DNA from: Reticulitermes lucifugus
Taxonomy: Eukaryota; Arthropoda; Insecta; Blattodea; Rhinotermitidae
Length of the DNA stretch: 50,238 bases
Direction: 5' to 3'
Assembly (NCBI GenBank): GCA_026260175.1
Contig: JAKCWW010003159.1
Coordinates: 1 to 50,238 of the forward strand
This document shows positions 42,009 through 50,238 of the stretch, one piece after another; position 1 is the stretch's first letter; each line of letters begins with the position of its first letter. A program made the position numbers and the translations under genes. The notes beneath the pieces are model-generated. The model had not been told where the DNA came from, did no database searches, and saw nothing but the letters and a program-made list of their open reading frames with translations.

Positions 42009-43173
42009 TCATGACTCAAGCATTTCTGTGAATAATTCGTCAATCGGTATGTCACCAATCAGTCGGAGGAAGGATAGGTGCTCAAGGCACTTGAGCCCAA
42101 GGGAACGGAGTGCTGGCAGAAGTAGAAGCAGCTTAGCAAAGTGACCTGGTTCATCAGGATGTGTGGTGCGAGTATATTTTAATAATGCAGCACACACTTT
42201 CTCTTGAAGAAGTTCTACTCCTTCCCAAACTTCAGGCTATGGATATACGAGTATGGATTAAACAATATAAGAAACACAAACACCCAGGTTCTGTCTTGTT
42301 CATTTGATTCTCTTGCATCCTGGCAACAGGGCCTGTACAAACATGGTAAAAAATGGTGCCCACACCAGTCTGATGAGCTGAGTTGCGATGAACTGCCAGG
42401 CCTGTTGCCAAGACGATGCCATCCTTAACTTCAACCGAGCAGTGGGAAAAAGCAGCTAAGAGCAGCTCATTCCAGCCTGCTTGTAGGAGGAGCACCTGGG
42501 CAGGCAGAGGAAGGGACATGAAATGTGGGATATGCTTGGTCCACTCAAGTTGGAAGAGCTGCTTGTTGGTTGCCTGGCAAGTGTTGGTCATGGCTGACTG
42601 AAATGTAACCTCATGCTCAGTTTTCCATTCAGCCCTGTTTTCTGCCTCCAATGTGCACTCAACAGGCATGTCTGTGTGAAGACTGCTAGCGGATGCCACC
42701 TCCTTCTAATCTCACTCCTTGGTACACTGATATGTCTCGTGGACAGCCTCCCTCTTCGTGCCCATGCACAGCACTTCTGGTAGCGGCAGTAGTGACATAT
42801 GTTGCACTGGTATTTATCAAACATACAGTTCTTGTCTTCCTAGCATGTGTATGACAGGTCTTTGCATATGGTTCTCTTGGGGGTGGGAGGGGGGGAACTG
42901 CTTGCTTCACAGCTGTACATGCCCATAATGTTTTCTTTTGGCTTGTTCCCCACAAATAGAGCACAGGTATTTTGAGCCACTGAGTGGGTCATTTGGTGGA
43001 TATGGTGATGATGATGATGATGATGATGTGCTTTTTGACTGTGCACCAGGTGTTGAATTACTGATGACACTGCTGTGGCCCATGCCAAATGAGTTGGGGC
43101 TGTTGGGCCCACCTCCACCCCCTGTGTGACTGAAGCTGTAAGAGCCAAGCAAGTTGGATGTGTCGAGTGTCAT
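42009..43173 (-). pseudogene. usp: Processed pseudogene of ultraspiracle/RXR nuclear receptor
   Basis: The minus strand from ATG 43171-43173 reads a Gly/Ser-rich A/B region, then the first zinc finger ([20 protein letters not shown]) and KDLSYTC. A premature TAG replaces the next Arg; then come [21 protein letters not shown], and a ligand-binding domain with [39 protein letters not shown] and GVGTIF. It ends with [17 protein letters not shown], then [20 protein letters not shown] and MLES-stop. USP/RXR is the heterodimer partner of the ecdysone receptor. Here at least three frame changes, several stops and a C-rich corruption of the P-box region (after YSCEA) destroy it. DNA-binding and ligand-binding regions run together without introns over 1.17 kb, although USP/RXR genes are normally split, so it is a retrocopy. 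Confidence 0.93.
43009..43029. repeat. TGA/TCA trinucleotide repeat
   Basis: GATGATGATGATGATGATG run; on the minus strand it is the Ser tract (SSSSSSS) of the usp copy's N-terminal region. Confidence 0.85.
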
Positions 43174-43280
43174 AGCAAGGGGAGACTGACCACATCGAGC
43201 TCATGATCAGATTGTTCTCTAGGCCGATACACTATTAGTCTCCAAACCACACATAAAAACAACTAGAGGATGGGTTGCAT

Positions 43281-43393
43281 TTAAACAGTCTTTCCTTACA
43301 TATTTTTTACATTGCCTGATTATGGCTTTCCACAAAAACCAAAACATCTAGCAAGAAAAATAAAATAATACACACATAGTTGTGATTGATGGT
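43281..43393 (+). repeat. Inverted arm flanking the usp retrocopy (right)
   Basis: TTAAACAGTCTTTCCTTACA, GCCTGATTATGGCTTTCCAC, AAAAACCAAAACATCTAGC and CATAGTTGTGATTGATGGT align with the inverse of 40773-40894, by eye about 80% identical. Combined with the left arm, the likely ancestral core is CTGAT(G)A, a GGCTTT/AAAAGCC stem and GAAAC. Confidence 0.65.
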
Positions 43394-46300
43394 CCGTACT
43401 TCCTTATTTGATTTCCTATATCACAACAAGATGATGTAGATTAAGTTCTCAGTGTAAATCATGGTTACAGATTAATAGGTGATGGTCATGGACCAAGCCA
43501 TTGTTGCAAACAAACACAGACATTACAAACAGTGATGATGGTCATATTTTGGTTTTTTATACCATGTAGTATATTTGTTTGTTACAGTGTTTCAGAGAAC
43601 TGTATTGCCTCTATCTTCAAGGTGAGTGAATTTGGTTCAGGTGCATGCTTTGAACCAACTTCAGTCACCTAAAGATGAAAGCAGTACACTCCTCTGAAAT
43701 GTTGGAACAACCAAAATACACGACACAGTGTAAAAATCCAAAAGATGTTCTTCATTTAGTCAGTCATTTACTTTGGCGGTCTGTGCGGGTAACAGCCTTC
43801 CAAGGCAGTATCTGTTGACAGTGTGCTAATAGCAGGGCACATTCAGGAACACTGCTTTTCTTACACAACTTGCTCCTGAAGTGTTTATGAGAAGAGTATT
43901 TTAAACAGTTCCAAAATAACCCCTTAAACATTTTGGACATGTAAAGAAGTTCAGTGCAACTCTTCTGACACAAAAATCACTGAAGAATTTGGCATTCTTA
44001 TGTCTGCTTGGATCATGGTAAAACAGCAAAATATGAGAAGGTAGAAATGGTAAATATGCAATGGTTCTAGTAAAAGCTGGTACTTCATCTACCAGTTGTT
44101 GGTAAAAACCTAAAACAGAAGGTACAAAGCATCACATTGGGTAAGACTTCAAATGCTGTTCACAGTCTTATAGCATTCATGACAATTTAATGCAAGATTT
44201 GTAGAGAATAATAATCTAGGTAAAGTGCATGTCAATATCAATTCAGAAATGCAAAGTAATAACATTTTCAGGCTTACTCATTGAGGAAGTTTTCTGCGTA
44301 ATGAGCCTGATTTGTTCAGTTTTTCCAAAAACATCTTAAGAGGGTTTTACTGTATTTATAAAACTGAATAATTGGTTCATGATTCCTGTACATAGGAAGA
44401 GCTTCTTAAAATTTGGGGGAGTTTCTACAGTTAACTTTACAGTTTGAGGTCAGAACCCACATTGAGTAGATTTACACTACTCTGGAAATGTTACATCCAC
44501 TGCTGTACTAACAGTGCACACAATAATACAAATTTGCATTCGTTATACCTTATTTTGTAATGTTTACTTCTCTTGTCTCCTGTTTTCCCTTACTGTAAGT
44601 TTCCTGTGTTAACATTCTTAGTCCGCATGTTATAACTAAGTACTGTATTTTTTGTTACATCTTCAAAACTTCTTCTTCAACATCAGACTTGGCCTTATTT
44701 TGTATGTTGTCCTGACTACCTCAGTTGGGATGTATAGGTTGAGAATACTTGATAGTGTTCTATTTATTTATTTTTGTTTTGCATTGTATAAGAAAGAGCA
44801 ACACTGACAGGCAGTGCCATTAGTATTTATGTACTGTTCTCATCATATACAAATCGCTTCTGCTTTTCACTGATGATTGTAAAACAAAATGTTCAGGAGC
44901 ATGTCTGCAGAGCTGGGCACATTATGTTTGTGGCAGTCGGTACTGGAAGAACTGAGATAGTAATGAAAACAAGGGACGAGGCAGAGGTAAAGAAGGTGTA
45001 AGTAAACTCGCTACATTTCCTGGTCATGACACAGATGTCTGTGTCACGTGTTGAGTGTGGTTCACGTAACAGTGCAGCTGTCATTAAGATTAATACCCAC
45101 ATCTCTCCTATGGCGCATATTAGAGAGAATGTAGAGGAGGAGATTCTGGTGTATTTGGTAACAACTGAAATTGCTTGTTGACATTCTTTGCCCTCACATA
45201 CTGGTAATTTATATGCTGTTGTGGTATTTGTGTGGTCAGAAAGTGTGGGTAGAAGGACTGAACTTTGATTCAAGATTCTACTCTTAAATTAATTTTGAGT
45301 TTTCAAAAGTGGGATGTTTTTACTTGAATCACAGGCAGTAAACTTGCCTAAAAGAACATAAACCTTGAGAAACTGTCAGCATGAAAAGCTTTATAAACTC
45401 TTTCAACAGCAGTTTGCAAAGTTCCTTTGTTGAAATTAGTTTTATTCTCAGTGTCACTTCAAATTGTTTGTAATGAATGTATAAAATGGTGGAGATTTAG
45501 TTTTTCTTGTAAATCACTAATAATTTTGTATTTTGAATGTCCTGAATACCACTTTGAATTCTATTTATTCAAGATATGTAAATAAAATTGTTAAGTTTGT
45601 CATTGCAAAAATTGTAATGGCATTATCTGCAGTCAAAAATCACAAAAATGTCCTTGTATTCATTCGGATCTATCTGTATGTTTTATAAGAACATGCATAC
45701 TTATTGAATTAGATTGAATATGGGAATGTGGAAAAATAAAGTACAAAATGACAAAACTAAAAAGAAAGTGCAGAAAATAAAAACAGTGGTACCAGTTGTG
45801 CTGGAGAACAGAGCTATTTTCATTTAATGATCGTAATGTTTAGGAAAAAGTATTCATGTGTTTGCTAGTAACAGGCTGTACAAAATCAGCCTTAGTCACT
45901 GGTAATTACATGTTTCATATCACCACAGTAAAACAGAAAAACCAACTTTAAAAGTCTTTAGGAGTATATTAGACTGTCTCACACCTATTATGTTTAGCTG
46001 GAATGGCTATGTTAATTTTAAAAAGAAAGGGAATTTTAAAAATTTTGTCAGAATGAGTGACATTTTAATTGCATTCATTATTATCATACAGAAGAAATAT
46101 AACACCATTACAGCCCAGTATGAATAGAACAGAAATGGAAAATTCTTGTTCATGTGGGTGGCGCTACTGAAGTAAGAACCCACAATACACGTAGTCATTC
46201 CTAACTGTCATACAGGCCATAGATGCCTGGAAAATGTATTATGTTAGGCCAAATTGACAGAATTAAGTCCAAACATTATCCATTTTCGTACTTTAAATAT

Positions 46301-46999
46301 CATTTTGAGCATGTTAATTTCATTAAGAAGAGAAGAAAATTAGTTTGATGTAAATATAACTTCAGTGAGACTGGTTCTTTGACAATTTCAATTTATTGTA
46401 ATATTCCATCAATCCAGACCAGGCTACAAAATCGCCTGTTGGATATAGAACCTGTCATAAGCCACAGTTGTGACTAGTGTGTATAATTGTGGCTGTACAC
46501 TAAATGCTTTAAGATTGCTGGAGCTAACAAATCTCAAAAAATATTGAATAGTTTTCCCTGGCATGTGTGTTAAACTAGCATATCTTTGAACTGTTTACAA
46601 GATGTTATTGTGCATAAGCAACATGAGTCCTACATTAAGGATTCTGGCCTATGTCCCATGTTGTGTACATGGGCAGTAATACATACTAGGCAATAGTTTT
46701 CTGTATGAACCTTGTGTCATTTCCAGTTGCTAACAGTCACTTCATGTATGTGTCATATGCAGCCAATGAGAAGTTGCCAGTTACACAAAAGATGTGTTTC
46801 AGGAGACATGTTTGTACCCTACTGACTGTGATCAATGTGACTGAAACATAAACCCTGTGCTTTGCATAGGTGATTGTCTAAGATCTTCAAGTAAATAGTA
46901 ATCATCCTCTTATTTGTAGTTTGTCCATATTGTAAATCATACACAATAAAATAGCAATAAATGCATTTCTTTGTACATGTTATTAGTAACCCATGACAA
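43394..46999. other. Intergenic region without recognised gene
   Basis: AT-rich. 43590-43720 vaguely resembles the dispersed repeat family. A minus-strand frame at 44893-45273 (126 codons) has no recognisable family and no supporting signals. TGTAAATAAA at 45583 combines a Pumilio-like site and a poly(A)-signal-like hexamer, but no transcript can be assigned. Confidence 0.35.
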
Positions 47000-47066
47000 A
47001 GCTTATTTTAATTAAATGCTGTGTATAAATAAATAACCTTTCTTTATACTAGGTATACTGGGTAGC

Positions 47067-47243
47067 ATGAATAGCCTGTTTGTCACAAACTGTGGAAAGC
47101 AGATGACCAGCAGCAGCAGTCAGGGGCTTAGCTACAGATGCAAACAGAATGCAGTGGCAGCAGTGTTGTCAGATATGGGTGGTGGAGAACAAGGATGTTT
47201 TAGCTCCCACTTCCAGAAATGGAGTTTTCTGAGAGGACCATAA
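47067..47243 (+). CDS. Unassigned 58-codon open frame, possible exon
   Basis: Follows an acceptor-like TTTCTTTATACTAG at 47052. Reads MNSLFVTNCGKQMTSSSSQG, then LSYRCKQNAVAAVLSDMGGG, ending SFLRGP-stop. Composition is richer in G+C than its surroundings. I do not recognise the family. It may be chance, a repeat fragment or a terminal exon of an unseen gene. Confidence 0.2.
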   Translation: MNSLFVTNCGKQMTSSSSQGLSYRCKQNAVAAVLSDMGGGEQGCFSSHFQKWSFLRGP

Positions 47244-47999
47244 AGAACTGCAGTTGTCATCAGTCAAATCAACCCCCTTAAAATATATGAGGACTTCAAA
47301 TTGTCGAAGTTAATTTTAAAATGTTGTCAAGCTTGGAGGGTGAACCTGCACAGTGCTGGGTGTCAAGCCTTCAGTAATTCTTAAAAAAAATTTAAAGAAA
47401 AACATACATCCAGCAGGGTCACTGCTCTTGTCCTTCAAGAATTGCCTTCCTTGCCAGCCCACAACTTGCATGTGAGTCCAAAACAGAGCTGCAATTCACA
47501 TGTCTAATATAATGGGTAATGTGACAGATGACTATGTATATTAGGAAGAGGTTAGAAAATGTCCACAGAGTGTAACACTTGTGGCACATTTGTTCTGTTA
47601 TTGCCTTTATATGTTAAATTTGTGAATACTTTCCACAAAAACAATACTTCTGACACACAATATAAAGATTCTCCATATCATAGCAACAGAGTCACAACCG
47701 ATCATCAAGATAATGTAGGCGGGGAAATTGATAATCAATTATGGATGCCATTAATGACCAGATATTAAAATGTACATAGGTCTTAATGTAGAGTGCCTGT
47801 TACTTTTTGTCTGATTTGAAATGTGTCGAACTTTCGTAAAAATCTGGAATATGAAATTTAATGAAAATCTATCCAGTGGGAGTTGCTGGTGATGAGCAGA
47901 CGTGTCTCGACTGGTTTGCAAAAGCGCCTAGTAAATACTCTTCCAAACAAGACGTTTTAAATCACTTGAAAAACTGAAATGGTTCAGCTGACATAGGAA
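47244..47999. other. Intergenic, nothing recognised
   Basis: No gene or repeat could be supported here. Confidence 0.4.
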
Positions 48000-48160
48000 C
48001 TGGGCAGAGGCAGGAAATGTCTTTTTCCAAGCCTTCAGATCGGCTGTGGGATCCACCCAGCTTCATATTCAATGGGAACCGAGTGCTCCTTCCCCAGGGG
48101 GTAAAGTGGCCAGGGCGTGAAGCTAACCATTTACCTCCATGTATTGCTTGGTGGGCAGCA
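48000..48160 (+). repeat. tRNA-derived SINE body fragment (plus orientation)
   Basis: GGGATCCACCCAGCTTCATA, GGGAACCGAGTGCTCC and AGTGGCCAGGGCGTGAAGC align with the body of the copy at 35385-35645. The tRNA head is not clear. Confidence 0.55.
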
Positions 48161-48339
48161 GCCATGCAGGTTATCTTTCCCTTTATAGCACTGTCCACAC
48201 TCAAGCAACACCGTTTGTTAAGATTAGTGTTTTCTACTGTCAAAGAAACATATGGCAGATCGCATCCATGGATTACCTATTTTACCCGGTGCTGTGTACC
48301 ATCTCTGATAATGGTACCGGTAAAATGTACGATGTATCG

Positions 48340-49480
48340 AGGATCATCTGCGTATTACCCACTACATTATTCTGCTGCTAGTAAGGAGATTGGTCTAGAA
48401 GTAAATGCTGAGAAAACTAAGGTACATGGTCATGTCTCGAGATCAGAATGCAGGACAAAATCTTGACATAAAGATAGGTAATAACCTTTGCAAGAGTGGA
48501 ACAGTTCAAATATTGGGAATCCTAATGAATCAAAATTCCATTCATGAAGAAATTATGACGAGATTGAAGTCGGGGAATGCTTGCTATCATTTGGTGCAGA
48601 ATCTTTTGTCTTTCAGTTTGTTATCCAAAAATATAAAGGTAAGATATAGAGAACTATAATTTTGCCTGTTGTTTTGTATTTGTGCATTTGTCTATAGCTA
48701 TATTTTAGAGACCCTATAGGTCTTTGTACTCTGGACCAAATTGCTCTATTATTGTGGTATGTTAATACTATCTTGTACCTGACTTGGAACGAACGACCGA
48801 CCGTTTTGTTTTCCATATATGTTTCTTATTAAATGTTAACAATTTTACTTATAACGCTATTTTCTAAGAATGTTTGTTGATAGTGTGTATGTGTTTCTGT
48901 TTACATGTTCTGTATCCAAAATGACATTTTATGGATTTATGGAATGTTATATTTTTTATATATATATATTAATGGGTGTGAAACGGTCACTCACATTGAG
49001 GGAAGAACATAGGCTGAATGTTTTCAAGAATAGGGTGTTGAGGAGGATAGTTGGGCCTAAAAGGGACGAGGTAACAGGAGTGGAAAAGAGTACATAACGA
49101 GGAGCTTTATGACCTGTACTCCTCACCAAATATTATTCAGGTGATCAAATAATGAAAAATGAGATGGGCGGGGCATGTAGCACGTACGGGGAAGAGGAGA
49201 TGTGCGTACAGGATGTTGGTGGGGAGACCTGAGGGAGGGAGACCACTTGAAAGATCCAGGTGTAGGTCAGAGGATAATATTAATGGATCTTCAAGAGGTG
49301 GGATGGCGGGGGGGCGGGGGGGGGGCATGGACTAGATTGATCTGGCTCAGGTTAGAACAGGCGGAGGACTCTTGTTAATGAGGTAATGAACCTTCGGGTT
49401 CCATAAAATGCGGGGAATTGCTCGACTAGCTGAGGACGTGTTAGCCTCTCAAGGACGACGCTGCTGCATGGAGTTTGTTC
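48340..49480 (+). mobile_element. Decayed LINE 3' end (RTE-like reverse-transcriptase tail)
   Basis: Shifting frames read KEIGLEVNAEKTK, MVMSRDQNAGQN, IHEEIMTRLKSGNACYHLVQ and NLLSFSLLSKNIK. After about 300 bp that do not align (48655-48960) they read LRVFKNRVLRRIVGPKRDEV-like, [14 protein letters not shown] and MNLRVP-stop sequence. These are the RT thumb/C-terminal motifs of the endonuclease/RT LINEs whose tails also appear at 8370, 13325 and 14530. Many stops and frameshifts; a G-run at 49307-49326. The 48655-48960 stretch may be a secondary insertion. Confidence 0.75.
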
Positions 49481-49564
49481 ATTATTCAGGTACGTGCAGC
49501 AGGTTTCTGGTCAATCAAGAAATTCTGCACATTAATGTGTGTTCTATATGTTTGGTGACTGGAT

Positions 49565-49718
49565 AAATGCGCACATGACGAAAGCCCACACAACAATTGC
49601 GCACAGATAAAACCCCACTGTCATAAATGCTCACAGGAAAAATACCCACCGATAAATGCTCACACGGGTGAATTGTCACACAGGAAAGTACACATTTAGA
49701 AGAATTCTCATTTTCACA
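49565..49718. repeat. Degenerate 15-bp periodic CAC array
   Basis: CAC triplets recur at 49572, 49587, 49602, 49616, 49632, 49647, 49661, 49677 and 49691, a spacing of 14-16 bases (mean about 15), within a motif like AAATGCTCACAGGAA. Three more at 50094, 50110 and 50126 lie beyond the SGNH-like frame. A decayed minisatellite. Confidence 0.7.
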
Positions 49719-50178
49719 ATACTATCAAGTAATGCAGTCTTAAAAGAGTGTGAAACCGGGAGCTAACGCAGACACACTAACCTCTTCAGCAACGGGTAAC
49801 ATTGAATCTTTAACGAAGAAAGCCATCATTGTTTTTTGGGAAGGCACTAACGACGTTAGGAAAAATAATTCCCGAGATGCGTTTAAACACATAGTAAAAT
49901 TTGTGGNAATTAATAGTCATACGAACATCATTGTAATGAGTGTCCCACAGCGACACGATTTATGTGATTGGTATTGTGTTAACCCTGAAGTGAAAACATT
50001 TAATAGAAATTTGGTGAAACTTATGAAGTCTTTTAAGCATGTTACAGTGACAAAGGTACAACTACAGAAGAAATTTTTTACTAGACAATGTCTCACATAC
50101 AAAATTACGCACATAGAAAAATTCTCACATTCCCAATAATATCAAGTAATGAACTCTTAATAAAGTGTGATGTGAAAA
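49701..50178 (+). repeat. Direct repeats bounding the SGNH-like frame
   Basis: 49701-49754 and 50119-50178 share AATTCTCA, a C/A-rich stretch, TATCAAGTAATG, ACTCTTAA-like sequence and AGTGTG...GAAA, by eye about 75-80% identical. They enclose the open frame. Confidence 0.65.
49750..50139 (+). pseudogene. SGNH-hydrolase-like domain remnant of a mobile element
   Basis: Open in one frame for about 129 codons from a non-canonical position. Reads KPGANADTLTSSATGNIESL, then KKAIIVFWEGTNDVRKNNS, TNIIVMSVPQRHDL, VKTFNRNLVKLMKSF and FTRQCLTYKITHIEKF. The KPGA, GTND and FTR..L.. order matches the SGNH (GDSL-like esterase) domain carried by many insect repeat-derived proteins. GTND corresponds to block III (Asn oxyanion hole). 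The block I Ser and a clear block V DxxH were not found, so it is a fragment. One N at 49907 falls inside it. Confidence 0.55.
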
Positions 50179-50238
50179 CAATCGTCCCTTGCGAGAAATC
50201 TTCTCAATCACAGAAAAGACGGTCATTTGCCTAATCCA

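Noticed and set aside
42938..43129. Plus-strand Asp-rich frame
   Set aside because: Antisense shadow of the same trinucleotide repeat.
42840..43148. Minus-strand frame with a run of eight or more His
   Set aside because: It is the shifted-frame reading of the TGA/TCA repeat encoding the Ser tract of the usp copy. Only its last part, after a frameshift, continues the receptor.
44893..45273. 126-codon minus-strand open frame
   Set aside because: No family motif, odd composition (Thr/Ser/Cys), no splice or start context. Probably chance.
45576..45595. Pumilio-like site with poly(A) signal as furry transcript end
   Set aside because: Lies more than 6 kb past the stop and beyond the usp copy; nothing ties it to furry without RNA data.
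48017..48466. 149-codon plus-strand open frame
   Set aside because: Runs through a SINE body and into a shifted frame of the LINE tail; a chance fusion of repeats.
49565..49718. CRISPR array
   Set aside because: Period is about 15 bp with no constant repeat and distinct spacer, in a eukaryotic genome; it is a decayed minisatellite.

Overview
The window reads as animal, almost certainly insect, nuclear DNA: short GT-AG exons separated by AT-rich introns packed with degraded mariner, pogo-like, SINE and LINE copies, with no bacterial-style gene packing. Two proteins are recognisable: the Hippo/NDR-pathway scaffold Furry and a dead copy of the nuclear receptor Ultraspiracle/RXR. The RXR-like (not fly- or moth-like) ligand-binding domain of that copy and the repeat-rich long introns suggest a hemimetabolous insect such as a termite or cockroach; this species-level guess is inference.

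Layout. Positions 1-130 hold the C-terminal tail of a Tc1/mariner-type transposase and 485-951 a pogo-like MITE. From 1085 to 39370 the plus strand carries 24 consecutive coding exons of furry (fry). They splice in frame to about 1,453 residues ending at a TAA; the N-terminal part of the gene lies before this window. The largest intron (17696-27350, 9.7 kb) contains a 555-bp foldback mariner and a head-to-head pair of mariner relics. Other introns contain a 905-bp mariner with intact ends (31769-32673), a nested inverted-repeat element (28860-29558), an 866-bp TIR element (35901-36766), several copies of one tRNA-derived SINE, and LINE tails, one of them broken by an assembly gap.

Downstream of fry, 40468-40678 is a near-perfect 211-bp hairpin. 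Between 40773 and 43393 two inverted repeat arms enclose an intronless, frameshifted and stop-interrupted copy of ultraspiracle on the minus strand (42009-43173). The arms, and the related arms at 28860-29558, contain motifs resembling a hammerhead ribozyme core, as reported for Penelope-like elements.

From 43.4 to 48 kb little can be assigned. The last 2.2 kb holds a SINE, the decayed 3' end of a LINE (48340-49480), and an SGNH-hydrolase-like reading frame flanked by direct repeats and a degenerate 15-bp periodic array (49560-50178). Only fry looks like a functional gene. The rest is mobile-element and retrocopy debris, though several pieces (foldback, hairpin, inverted arms) could form RNA structure when transcribed.
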